Shown here in pieces: positions 1 through 11,201 of a stretch of DNA of 64,000 bases. Positions within the stretch are counted from its first letter, which is position 1, and each line of letters opens with the position of its first letter. This DNA is from Kitagawia praeruptora (lineage: Eukaryota > Streptophyta > Magnoliopsida > Apiales > Apiaceae), in the NCBI GenBank assembly GCA_037693485.1, contig CM075344.1, forward strand, positions 40,210,501 through 40,274,500. The letters run 5' to 3'. Below the pieces are notes generated by a model. The model was not told the origin of the DNA. It saw nothing but the letters and a program-made list of their open reading frames with translations, and did not search any database. The translations under genes were made by a program, and so were the position numbers.

Positions 1-597
1 TCCAGACTTAGTAACATTCATGTATAACCAATAATTTTATCTTAACATTTTATTTTTCATGTTAATCATTTATAATGACAAAGAGAATGTAGAATGTGTT
101 TATTTTAGAAAATATAAACAAATGAAGTGTACATTTTGAAAAGAAAATTATTAAGAAACGGATGCGATAAAAGTATAAACATGATTATTGTATAATTTAA
201 AAATAATTTCAAAACTAATTTTCTTAATTTAGATTGATAGAAGTAATGAACAGTGAAATACATTGCATATACTATATTCATTATATTGGATCAAATTTCA
301 ATATTATTTTTTAGGTATCTATTATCAACTTATTCAAATAAAGTATGATCAGAGATATAATATAATATAAATATATGAAGTATAAATATATATTTAATCG
401 AAAACATACAGGTTTAATAAAATTGATAAGATGAATGAATATATAGATAAATAAAACTATGAAAATTGAAAAAACAGAATTATATAAATAATATAAACTA
501 ACATTTTATTTACTCAAAAGTGAAAACAAAAAAGAAAATAAGTTAAGTGAAAATGAGGTGATTTATCTTATAAGATTTTTAAGGAAACTCGAAAAAT
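1..597. other. AT-rich intergenic sequence, nothing recognised
   Basis: About 600 bases of very AT-rich DNA with no open frame of useful length, no RNA gene and no terminal repeats that I can see. It may belong to an element that starts outside the window. Confidence 0.6.
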
Positions 598-810
598 AAT
601 GTAGTATAATGGTTGTATCATGAACCTCTTAAAATGAGATTGGTGGTTGGACTCCGAAAGCTAACACAAATTCTTCCATTTTTTATATAGATTATAAAAG
701 GGGTGGCACAATTGTTATTCCAAAAAATGAGGGTGAAATATTAATTTTACAACTTATTTATTAACATTTTTTGCACTTGTATTGAGATTTAATATATACA
801 TAGTTGAAAT
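598..810 (+). mobile_element. tRNA-like SINE, copy 1
   Basis: There is a perfect match to the pol III A-box consensus (TAGTATAATGG at 602-612) and a near-perfect B box (GGTTGGACTCC at 645-655). They are about 33 bases apart, as in tRNA-derived SINEs. The body that follows (GGGGTGGCAC near 700, a run like GAGGGTGAAAT, then a segment rich in ATTTAATATA) is shared with a second copy that now lies at 884-897 plus 15865-16048. Finding the same promoter-plus-body twice about 280 bases apart supports a SINE family rather than chance boxes. The outer ends and a target duplication were not resolved. A decayed tRNA pseudogene is the alternative. Confidence 0.5.
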
Positions 811-887
811 AAAAAAAATGGGACAAAGGGAGATGATGTGCTTTAAACTAATAAGATTTTTAATACATACTCAAAACTAAGTGTAGT

Positions 888-897
888 GTAATGGTTA
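888..897. repeat. MULE target-site duplication, left copy
   Basis: GTAATGGTTA at 888-897, repeated exactly at 15855-15864 on the far side of the element. Confidence 0.85.
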
Positions 898-1579
898 GGG
901 TTAATTGGCTAATTTATAACTGAACCGCGCTCAACTTGCAGTTGGTTAATCGAACTCAAAAAGCTTGCAATTGGGTCAGTAAACTAATTTTTTATTACGA
1001 TTCAATTACTAAACACAAAATAACTTGCAGCACCGTTAAATCTCGTTGACTTTTAACGGAGGTCCGTTAATTTTGTACACTAAGCCGCCACATAGACTTT
1101 TCTCTCTCCTCACATTTGGCAAATAAGTTGCCACATAGACCCTTTAAAAATAAAAGATAATTCTTTTTAAAAGAAAATAAGTAAAAGTTTAAAAATATTT
1201 TGTTTTCACCTTACCAACTCAGAATAGATCAACAACAGCTGAATAATAATAAAAAAAATATAACAACACAAAACCAAGAACTCGCCGGAGTTCTTGAGGT
1301 CACCGGATTTTCGCAGAATCCGACAAACCTTTGGCGCTCCGGTGAGCCCCTATTTCTCACCTAAAAAACACCAAACCAACGTACACTGATGTCCATACAC
1401 AGAGCACCGACCACACTGCAAGAACACGCCAGAAAACGACCAAAATGACCATAAATCGTGAATTCCCGGCAAGCTCGAAGCCAACTCCGGCCGAAATCGC
1501 GATTCTCAGGAAAATCGAACCAACATCAACGTTTAATAGCTTAAAACAAAGCTTAAGACATGGGTAAACTAACCCTTAA

Positions 1580-4500
1580 TGTAAGAACCCAAAATTTTGG
1601 TAGAATTAAAACTTTTCCTATTATGATGAAGTGCATCAATGAATAGTGATTTTGAGGATTAAGAAAATTTTTCATGCCACCTATGTACGAGACGTAGTGT
1701 GGATATTCCGAAGTTATACTAGTAATCTACGGAGTAAATAAGTGTATGTAAATGCGATCGGAATTCAGAAATTCCAAATTCTATTTTCATGTAATATTTG
1801 ACCGAGCAGTGAATTATATATCAGTAATATCAAGAAATGAGATATTTAATTTGAGGAATTGAGGAGTTAATATTTTGGAATTTTATTATAAGTGATTTGA
1901 GAATTTGGAACGAAAACCACTGAGGAAGTGAAACAAACGTTCTAGAAACCGCTGAAACTTTACAACGAGATTAAGCGATCAAGCGAGCGAATCATGAATT
2001 GAGAATAGTAAATATTAGAAGTCCAAGGAAGGATATATTATGAGAGGAAAATGGAATTGAGAATAAAATCCTAGAGTTAAAGGAAATGAGAACAATTGAG
2101 AAACCGCGAGAATTGTTTTCTGAGATAAAGAGAAATAAACAAGGGATGTTGGAATTAATATTCGTTCGAAGTATTATGCTATATTAGAGCAATAATATGC
2201 AACGTATAAGTTGTAACGTATTTATTTTATTTAAGAAACGACAAGGAAATCAAAGCGGTGGAAAAGAAAACAAAACAAAAGGACTTAAGTGCAAGAAACA
2301 AGAAACAAGGACTTGGTTGCAATTAGCAAAGGACTTGGTTGCAATTTAAGTGGATAAGAAATCTAGAGGAGCCAATGAGAGGTTGCCACCTAGCAAGGAT
2401 GAGATGCATCCAACCAAAAATAGATATATATCAAGTGTATGGCATTATTAGAACATAAAACCAAGAACAAAACCATTCTGCCCAGCAGAACACCCTCTCA
2501 GTAAAACGGGCCTAGAGACTTCATTACTCAATGAAATTTTTTGTTCTTTATATGGTTAGAAAGCTGTGAAGACGCTCTACAACTTTCATTCAGGAGCCTC
2601 GAGCATGAAACGAGTGAAAGGGCTTCGTTTTGGCTGATCTTTGGGGCGTGTTTTTCCAGTCAGGAAACTCACTTCCATGTTCTTGATTTCTTTGGTGAGA
2701 TTGAAGATGGTGAGCATAGAGTAAGGCTTCCCCAAGGTTAACCAAGCTTGTTTGAGATTGTAAGAACATCAAGAAGGTATAAAAACCCTAACCCCTCTTG
2801 GCCATGTAGTAATTGTGATGTTTAATGTTAGATCCATGGTTATAGTGTTAATCTTGGTTGTATAAGTAATGGATGACATGGATCTTGAGTTTTGATGTTG
2901 TGATTGTGATTTTTATGATTGTGGATAGTATATGTATCTCCATGAGTGTTGTAAAGCATGAACTAAGTGAATTAGGTATTGGTTGTGTTGTGGAATTGAG
3001 AAAATTGGTTGATCTAAGTGGTACATGCTTGCTGAGTTTTTCCAGGAACATTGACCTGTCTTGTAACATGGTTTTGAACCCCCAAATATTGTCCCCTGAG
3101 GTCCTACCATATATTGTTGGAAAGATAATTGAATGTAGTTTCTGGAGATGTAAGGTCCATGACTAGGTGATGTATAGATTTTTAGTTATGGCCGGAGAAG
3201 TGGATTGTGTTTCTGGATTCCTGACTGCACTAAGTGACCCCCTTGTGAACCTTGTCTAAACCCCTAAAAATTTATGTGGGATCATGGAAAAATTAGAGAA
3301 GCTAGGAAATGCAGTGGTGAAGGCTAACCAAAAAGAATTGGATTAAAATATGAATTTTTCAATTTTATAAGAATGCTAGAGGAAAATTCGCGCAAGGGAA
3401 AAAGTCGTAAGTGGAGTGTAATTTAAGGGGGAATGGATATGGTTCGGATGTGATAACCAAATTGAGTCAAATAAGTGACGAGCGTAATCGAGTGATGGCA
3501 TGGACCTATAGGAGGGCTAGAGAGTCATAGGACGGAGTCCTTAAGTTAGTATGTATTCTCTAAAACTTGTGATTAAGAGGTATTGTTAAGGTACTAACGA
3601 GCGAATATTGATTATGTATAGATCTTCATTCCACGTCGCGAGCTCGACCACCCCAACCTCACCAAGGCAAGTTTTCCAACCCTAAGTATTTATTTTCAAA
3701 AGATTATATTCTTGATATTACCTATGCAAGTTTACCTTTCAAAACTTATATATAAGGATTTTCACTGTTGTGTTTATAGCTTCCAAATGTATTATATGCT
3801 TATGCTTTACGAGATTATGTTGAAGTTTGAGATATATGCATATGTGCTTGTACACCCTTGAACTTAGAATGAAAGTGTTTTCTTCGGACAACGACTCTAG
3901 CAATAGAGGTCGTAGCGGTCCAAATATACTATTGACCGGGGAGCGGTATATTGTTGTATCGTGATTAAATTGCGAAAACCCGAAGAGTCATTCGGGAAGT
4001 ATCGTATACCTAAGTAATTATTATTTTTACGTTGTTAAAAATACTCAAAAATATCTATCTTGGATTAAAAGCTTATTTTAATTAAATAATTATTATATTA
4101 ATTGTTTATATTAAATCTCAAAATATTATTTATTAATTATCATTCATTATTTTAAAGACAAAACTAATCCAAGATACCTTTAGCGTTTTCAAATTCGAAC
4201 TCTTTCAAACCCAAAACATTTTCGAAAACCCCGGTCAGGTTTTGCTTCTTGTACGTTTTTCAAGAATTATCGGTCGACTGAGGTCGAACTTCAACTACTC
4301 GAATTTTCTACCAAAATGATTTTTGAAAAGAAAAGAAAAAGGGGACTCTGGCAGGTGTGGGAATCGTTGACGAACGATTCCCGGGATGTGTAAGCGGCCG
4401 TGAGCCAGGCGGTCCATCAATTATTATTCCGGCCCAGGTGTTGCCGAAGGATGATTACGGATGTAGTTTTCATCGAGGGTGATTACGGATGTAGTTTTCA

Positions 4501-5536
4501 CCCGAGGATAGTTACGGATGTAGTTTCTATCCTTCTACCGGTAGAGAAGACCCGCGGATTGTTGGACTTGGTTGTGGCGACTGATCATCGTCAATCCTTG
4601 TCAGGTTTTTATGTTTTCTTCCAGTCCCATCCTCCACTTTGGAAAAATACTCAAACACTGCTTCTTGGGCCTAAGTGCCAAGTTGCCGATAGTGTGGTTT
4701 TGATAAGAAAAATATTAACATCGTGCAGTATCTAGAACTGCAAGATTTTCTATAAAGATTGGCACGTGTTAGTGCACTCTTGCAATTATTCCAAAGAATG
4801 AAATGTTTTTGAATGAGAAACCTTCTAAGCTAATGGAAGGAAAGAGGTTTTGCAATAATGTATTCCCTGTACAGTATGTTAACCGTAGAGTGTTTTGCCG
4901 AAAATGATATACTAATATGTATATATTTTCAAACCTGAGATATATTGAAATGAGAACCTTATACAGGTTTCATATGTTATTCTTAAAGCTCCTTAGCAAG
5001 TATAAATGTTTTATTCAAACTCGGACATATATATTGTCGAATTATGTTTTGAAATCTGAGATATATACCCATACAGTTAGGAACGTTTTCGAAATAAACC
5101 ACATTATAATTTTTCAAAATGGCGAACTTGCTGAGCATTATGTAGCTCATTCTTGCTTTATAAAAACTTTTCAGAAAGAGAAGAATTTGGTCAGTTAACT
5201 CCGTACCAGCAGAAGAGGAGTAGAAGATTTATCCCGAGATGACTTTGTTCCAGATAAATAATACAGAGTAAGTCTGATAGGTTTTCAACTGTAATAGTAA
5301 GACTCGTCTTCAAGTGTAGTTGTATAAGTGGAAGTGCGTAAGATTCTGGATTGTACAGATGAATGGTAATATTTAGTGTTACTTTTGGTTATCGTTTCTG
5401 AGGCTCTAACTTGTATGTGCGTAAGATTGAGGTCTGGATGTATGTATTGTTGAGTTGTAAAGTTAATACAGGTATGATATGGTTGGATGGTGATGTGACG
5501 ACCTGAATCTTTGACCTCGGATTTGGGGGCGTCACA
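1580..5536 (+). repeat. 5' LTR of the Gypsy element
   Basis: A 3957-bp direct repeat starting TGTAAGAACCC and ending GGCGTCACA. It contains a TATA-like stretch and a short minisatellite. None of the small open frames in it resembles a protein. They recur identically in the 3' LTR simply because the LTRs are copies. Confidence 0.93.
4441..4530 (+). repeat. Three-copy 29-bp minisatellite inside the LTR (repeated at 14065-14154)
   Basis: The block GATTACGGATGTAGTTTTCA occurs in three tandem, slightly different copies. The same array is present in the 3' LTR, so it predates the last transposition. Such short arrays are common in long plant LTRs and may modulate promoter activity (inference). Confidence 0.8.
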
Positions 5537-5540
5537 GAAA

Positions 5541-5552
5541 TGGTATCAGAGA
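5541..5552 (+). promoter_or_regulatory. Primer-binding site (initiator tRNA-Met)
   Basis: TGGTATCAGAGA lies four bases after the 5' LTR. It matches the 3' end complement of plant initiator tRNA-Met (TGGTATCAGAGC) at 11 of 12 positions. It would prime minus-strand DNA synthesis. Confidence 0.85.
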
Positions 5553-8500
5553 GATAAGTTACAGTACTCAGAAACGAGAAGTGTTGAGAGTTAAGTCTAA
5601 GTAGGAGAATGACATAAGAGATCGTAGTAAACTTATTATTGGACTACCGGAAGAGGTACCGGTGAGTAGAATGGACTGGAGTGTTTACTGGAGGTATTAT
5701 ACTAGGGTCGATAGAATCCTTAGAGACCTTCAGAATGATGAATAGAGGTTTGAGAGTCGTACATGACCTATCATAGGTAATGATATAGGAAGCAGAGCGA
5801 AACCTCAAGAGTAGTTGAGGAAGAGGCGATACTGCCAATATGATTGGATGACTTGGCTGGCATAAATTTTGTTGCCCGTAGTCCTTCACAGTTTGCCTAT
5901 AAGGAGGCGGCAATTTAAGAATCGATAAGTTTAGACTTCCTTACATAATTAAGGGTACTTAGTACTTGGAATAATGAAAGTCTTTTACTTTGGCTATAAG
6001 ATCCAATTTTCGATAAGTAACGGGTTTACCTGAAAGGTGGTTACTATGTCGTTGTGGATTTCATTACTCTTGATGGCGAATTTTACATGTGTTATACGAG
6101 AATGTTATCATAAGACGAGCGTGCTAGGTAATTCCACGCATGATTCGGACGCTAGAGCATGGTAGTTCAACTTAGTGAACAAACAAGTAGAATTAACAAA
6201 GGGACTCAAGTGAAGTTGAATAGGGTTACAACGAGCGATACAGTGATCTCAAAGTCTATCAAAAGAAAAGACAATGGGTCTAGAGTGGGATCCTTTGATA
6301 AAGATGTTATCAGGGACTACGTATATATGTATTGTAGACCTCAATATTTTTGGTATATGTTCACATGCACACACCCGCCACTGAACCTATGGACTGCACT
6401 GAGATCCCTGAGAGATCTCTTTGATCTGTTCCCAGGGGGAACTTGCCACTCGTGATTCTTGTCGGAAGGCATGAAGTAGGACCCTATGGACTTAGCAGGT
6501 GTCCTCGGAATGATGTGAAGCTTGGTCTTCAAGATAAAGCACGAAGATGATAGATATATTTGTGAAACCCTAACTCGATAATTGACTCTAAGATGAAGAT
6601 TGAGAGACGCACTAGTTGGTGTCTTGTATTACGAAGACGAAGAGATGGAGTTACCCTCATAGTGGTGATAATGAGATGCACGAATGATTATTAACTTATT
6701 TTGGTAACTACCGGCTGGTGCACTACTTCATTTTAAACTTTTCATTAACCATGTTACCTCGATTAGTTTATATCAGGTAATCCTTCTAGCTTTCTACTTC
6801 AAACTTGTGGAATAACCACCAGTGATATACTTTCTCTAAACCGGGACTCATCCAAAGTATCTTATTTGATCCCCGAGTATTCTATTTGAAGTTTATAATT
6901 ATTTCATTCTGCTCAGGCCTATTTACACTTTCTTTCAATTATCCAAGGAATGTTCAACAATTGTTTCCTTAATTAATCAATGAATATTCCTAAACGAATA
7001 TTGATATTTGACTACTTCTTTCATACTTGCACTCTTCAGTCGAGCCCATAAATATTTATCAACTTGTTGAGAACAGGGATGATCTAACATCCAGACATCC
7101 TTCATGAATTCTTTTCTTCTATTCAAGATGAGATTGTACATCATACATTGAAATCATAGTAAGGATATCATTTTGATATTGGTATTCTGAATTTAATTCT
7201 ACTGTAGGATCTGATAAAGCATGTGTACGGAGGCACCCTTGGGTGGACCGTTTCACTGGTAGGTAATATTTGATGAGAGGTTATCGATTGTTCCGATACC
7301 TAGAACATTCTCTTCAGATTTTATAGTTTTCTTTTTCAAACTTAATAACTTCTTATTTCCATTCGTTGTCCGAGTAGCCTAAAGTTTCTTCAATGGCTAC
7401 GATGTTGAAATTCTGTCCTAGCCAATTGAAACTGGCTAGTCGATATGTCAATATGAATGACTAGTGGATTGTTCTAACTAGTCAAAATTGTAATGTTGTG
7501 AAGAACACCTAGCTAATTGTCCTAGCTAGTGGTGATGTCTCAAACAAGTGAACTAGCAAATTTTGTCTAGCTAGTTGCTAGTGTTTCTTGAAAAGGACTA
7601 GTTATTGTTTCACTGGTCCAACTCCCAATTTAATTCATTCAGCAATTCCTCAATGCATTTTGCATGTGGTAAAGTATGATAATGAAAGTTTTGACGAATA
7701 ACTTGATTGAGACCTAGTGAGGTCGCCCACTCAACTTGAATTCTACCCATCTTCGTATCAGACTTTATGTCACTTGAATATTCTGTTCTTTCATTCATAT
7801 AATGAAGATTCATTTGAAACCATAGATTACTTGAATGATAAACTGCTTCATTTTTATTGTCATAGAGTAGAATTGCTTTCGATCGGTTGACCTTTATCAA
7901 TGGGACTTTTCAGATCCTCTATTTTTCAAGAGGAAAAGTATTCACCAGATGTAAGAATCGTATAAAGACCGTCTTTATGACTTTTGTATCCAACAATCAT
8001 TGTCCTCGTGCAACATTCTCTATGATATCACATTACAAAATTATCAGGACATGAAGGAATAAACCTTGTTGTATTCTTTCTGTCCATCCTTACATCTCCG
8101 AAAATTGAGACTCCTAGTATTTGGAACCATCAACATTCTTGGAACATCCAATGTGGAATTCTTATTGAAATTATCTATTGGACCTTGTTATTTTGAAACC
8201 ATTCCTTTCAAAAGTCATTACTCTAAGGTGAACGGGAGGTACAATTGTGAACCGTTGCACCAATATGAGATCAAAAACTAAATGTTGTAATTGTGTAGCC
8301 AGAGTGTGATGCCGAGTAATTATTTAAAGTAGGAATAACATGTCGGGGCATAATACAAGACCTTTAATATTAGTGTGAGGAAAGTTATAGGAAATGATGA
8401 AGTGGTTGGGAGTACGTTCCTACCAACCGTTGTCAGGATGTTATAGTAATGAATTCTGGAGTTACCAAGCCTTTTCCTGATCCAAGAAATTCAAATCGAT

Positions 8501-9079
8501 TGCGATGTAAGACATATCCTTAGAGGAAACTAACATGGAAGTGAGATGGACAAGAAAGGAAGAAATATCGTGGCAAGAATGTGAAGCTTTACTTAGCTAA
8601 AAGGGATTGATGCACATAGAGAGACATAAAGTTTAAAAGGCCCTAATAGCAAATGGATGCATGGATATATCCCAATGATCCTTCGAGATTACCACCTAAT
8701 CAAGTTTATTGGGAATCGCAGCAGTATGCAGGCCTCAGGCTGATTGGCACCAGTTGTGAAAGAGGACGAGCGTATGACATCTTACATATACCATCGAGAA
8801 CTGATACACTTATCGGAAATGGAGGAATTGTTGACTAGTTAAAATGTGTAGTTGTTTTTCAAAGATAAGGTTGAAGAGAAGGTTTCACCAACTCCAGATC
8901 GACCTCTGTACTGCACCAAAGTCGGCATTTCACATTAATATAAACATTATAAATTTTGGTAGTATCATGTGGATTGACTAGTGAGTCAGAAGCCCTTGTG
9001 GGTTAATAAATAAAGTTTAAGGATGATATGAGCGATTAGTAACAACCTCGTTGTTAGCTATACTTCATGATGAGAAGAG
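5553..9079. other. Unrecognised internal region of the Gypsy element
   Basis: About 3.5 kb without a long frame on either strand. No gag or protease motif could be read even allowing for stops. The + strand changes from purine-rich before about 6700 to T/pyrimidine-rich at about 6700-8050 and back again, which suggests an inverted insert of other origin. A frame of 96 codons on the minus strand (7610-7900) lies in this segment, and I do not recognise it. At 7430-7620 the tetramer CTAG recurs many times in near-repeats of CTAGCTAGT. Confidence 0.5.
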
Positions 9080-9480
9080 GACTTTGAGGGTCACGATGAT
9101 GCGTCTTTCAAGAGTTTAAGAGGTGTGCTGATGCAGTAGAAAGGGGATGATAGCCTATACTTCTAAACAACATAAAGGTTACGGGATAGGATATACTAAC
9201 CGTGAGTCGGGGATTAGTCATGATAGCGTTCACGCATAAAAATGAGACGTTAACCTTATGAGAAAAGTGTGAAATTTTTCCACAAGTGCCATAAGTATAT
9301 CTTCATATTAGAACTAAACATAAGAAAGAGAAGGTGACGAAAGGGAACAGGGAGTATAATGGAGAGATTTGTTATTACCCATGAAAGGCCAGTGTGGTGG
9401 CCGATACCTATAGAAGGGATTATTCGAAATTGGAATTCAGTCAGTATATTGACCAAGAAAATAGAGTATATACAATAAAG
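9080..9480 (+). pseudogene. Decayed Ty3/Gypsy reverse transcriptase/RNase H fragment
   Basis: Reading the + strand across frames and stops gives islands typical of the Gypsy RNase H start and connection: a GVLMQ-like block near 9125, a block like SLYF replacing the usual YASRQLK region, and a HKYIF block near 9285 in the place of the conserved TDHKSLKYIF stretch, followed by an RKRR-like block. The order and spacing fit the end of RT and the start of RNase H. Many stops and frameshifts make it non-functional. The identification rests on short islands, so moderate confidence only. Confidence 0.55.
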
Positions 9481-9654
9481 AATAATGTTAGAGGAAAATG
9501 ATTAAATTATGGGGAAGGACAAAGATGTATAGAGAATTAAGAGAATGTTTGGCAAACGGGTATGAAGAATGGTATTGGCAAACTATTAAGTACAAACGCG
9601 ACATGTCGAAAGCAGAATGATAGAGATCTAGTGGATTAATTCCGCCTATAGAAA

Positions 9655-10160
9655 ATCTTGAACGTGGACAGAATTATAATGGATTTCATAAGTAGGTCGT
9701 CGAAGACCGAGCCAAGAGATGGCCCTAGTTGATTTATAATTGTTGAACCAAGTGATTTACCTACGAGGGACTTTCCATTTAGAAGATTATCGATTTATAT
9801 ACGGAAGAGATGGTGGTGCAATATAAAACTTCTGCAACGATTACGCCAGATAAAGACTTAAGGGACGAAGAATTATCCAGACGATCGAATTTATATTTAG
9901 TGTCGTGCCTTATATTTCACGGGGCAGTCGAGAATAAAAACTTGTCCATGAAATTAACGTTGTTATCACGATCGTCACCATGCGAACGCAAGTCCGTCTC
10001 TTGTAAAGCATACTGCGAAAGAAGAAGTTTCGCTTTTCTTGCGTTACGAAGAAGTCAATGAACGAGGGATATAGTAGCTGAACTGGTTCGACGTATACCG
10101 AAGACTATACAGTATCCATAGCAAGTGGTAACGGCTGACGGGAGGCAACACATGCATGCT
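9655..10160 (+). pseudogene. Decayed Ty3/Gypsy integrase core fragment
   Basis: Near 9660-9700 the + strand reads as the integrase core start, with the block TMDFISR-like (observed IMDFISR) corresponding to the first catalytic Asp region of Gypsy integrases. It is followed by KTEP and the weakly conserved segment that normally reads as the DRLTKSAHF stretch. Stops and frame changes follow. A block near 10130-10175 resembles the usual alignment of an RQ...ANQAK-type segment before the C-terminal domain. It cannot encode a protein. Confidence 0.55.
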
Positions 10161-10508
10161 AATCAAGCCAAGGAATATGAGGAATACCGTGCGTATTGAC
10201 GTTGTCTCAGATTATAAAACACGACCACAAAGTATTCACGGGCCAGCGATACAAGGACTCAACACGGATACTATGAACAAGGTAGAAGAGGAACGTATAA
10301 GTAGCGGGATAGAAATTTTCATTCATAGAACAACCGATAAGGAATACAGGTCGAGGAGAGCAAGCGTTGAAAAAAAAAACATTTAAGTGTTGGTGAGACC
10401 AAGGTGAGAGAACAAAAGGGTTGAAGTGTCAACCTGAGAGTTGGAAAAGGTAAAGTTGGAATTGCATCCACAACTATTTTCCTTAGGTTCTCAAGATAGA
10501 ATCCTTTT

Positions 10509-10745
10509 AAGGGGAGGAGACTGCAATAACCCTAATTTTCGTGAATATTAGAAACCTGGATGAATAGTAATATTATGGGTGGATGAGAAATTTTTGCAAT
10601 CACGATATGTACGAATTATTAAATGAAGATTTCGGATTGATATTACGTCTTTACGGTGCAGACGAGTGTATGTAAAAGTCATTAGTTTTTTTACGAAACC
10701 CATTATTTCGAATGGTCAAATTTTATGAGATATCAAAGGAGTATG
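10509..10745 (+). repeat. Relic polypurine tract and LTR start of a related Gypsy family
   Basis: The sequence AAGGGGAGGAGAC at 10509-10521, followed by TGCAATAACCC, is the counterpart of the element's own PPT and LTR start (AAGGTGGGGAGAC then TGTAAGAACCC). About 220 bases after it resemble the first 220 bases of the LTR (shared blocks ATGAATAGT, AAATTTTT, TATGTACGA, GTGTATGTAAA). So an older pol-end/PPT/LTR-start module lies inside the interior, about 680 bases upstream of the functional one. Confidence 0.6.
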
Positions 10746-11168
10746 AGGTGGGAGACTTCGTGATACTAAAGGAATCTCTCTGGAAAGGATTGATGCTGTT
10801 TGGTAAGAAAGGGAAGCTAAGTCTGAGGTTTATTGGACCTTTTGAGATTTTGAGGTGCTGGAAAGTTAGCCTATGAACTGGCCTTGCCCCCGAGCTTGTA
10901 GCAAGTGCATAATGTGTTTCATGTGTCCATGTTACGACCCTACCATGCCGACCTTCGGCACGTGATAGAGTACGACCAGGTAGACCTATAACCAGACTTG
11001 ACCTATGTGGAGCAACCCGTGGAAATCATGGATAGAAAAGAACAAGTGCTGAGGAACAAGGTTGTCAAGCTAGTGAAAGTTTTGTGGAGTAACCAGAACG
11101 TCGAGGAATTAACATGGGAACTAGAAAGCGCTATGCGTGAAAAGTACCCTCAACTGTTTTCAACCTGA
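10746..11168 (+). pseudogene. Gypsy integrase C-terminus with chromodomain-like tail, decayed
   Basis: The + strand reads through a few frameshifts as the GPY/F module (VGDFVILKES, then FGKKGKLS, then RFIGPFEIL), which is the classical end of Ty3/Gypsy integrases. The tail region follows with blocks DLTYVEQPVEIMDRKEQVLR and a VLWRNQNVEE-like stretch. That tail is typical of plant chromoviruses. Stops interrupt the frame near 10860, 10900 and 10990. This is the best evidence for the lineage of the element. Confidence 0.75.
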
Positions 11169-11188
11169 TTCCGGGACGGAATCCTTTT

Positions 11189-11201
11189 AAGGTGGGGAGA
11201 C
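11189..11201 (+). promoter_or_regulatory. Polypurine tract of the Gypsy element
   Basis: AAGGTGGGGAGAC immediately before the 3' LTR. This is the expected position of the plus-strand primer. Confidence 0.85.

Noticed and set aside
598..660. tRNA gene
   Set aside because: The A and B boxes are there but no cloverleaf, anticodon arm or acceptor pairing could be formed; a SINE fits better.
2541..3166. Several 60-97-codon frames shared by both LTRs
   Set aside because: They recur at 12164-12789 only because LTRs are copies; frames on both strands overlap and none has protein features.
4400..4735. 111-codon frame in the Gypsy LTR as a gene
   Set aside because: It spans a three-copy minisatellite, has no recognisable domain, and its duplicate in the other LTR is shortened by one substitution.
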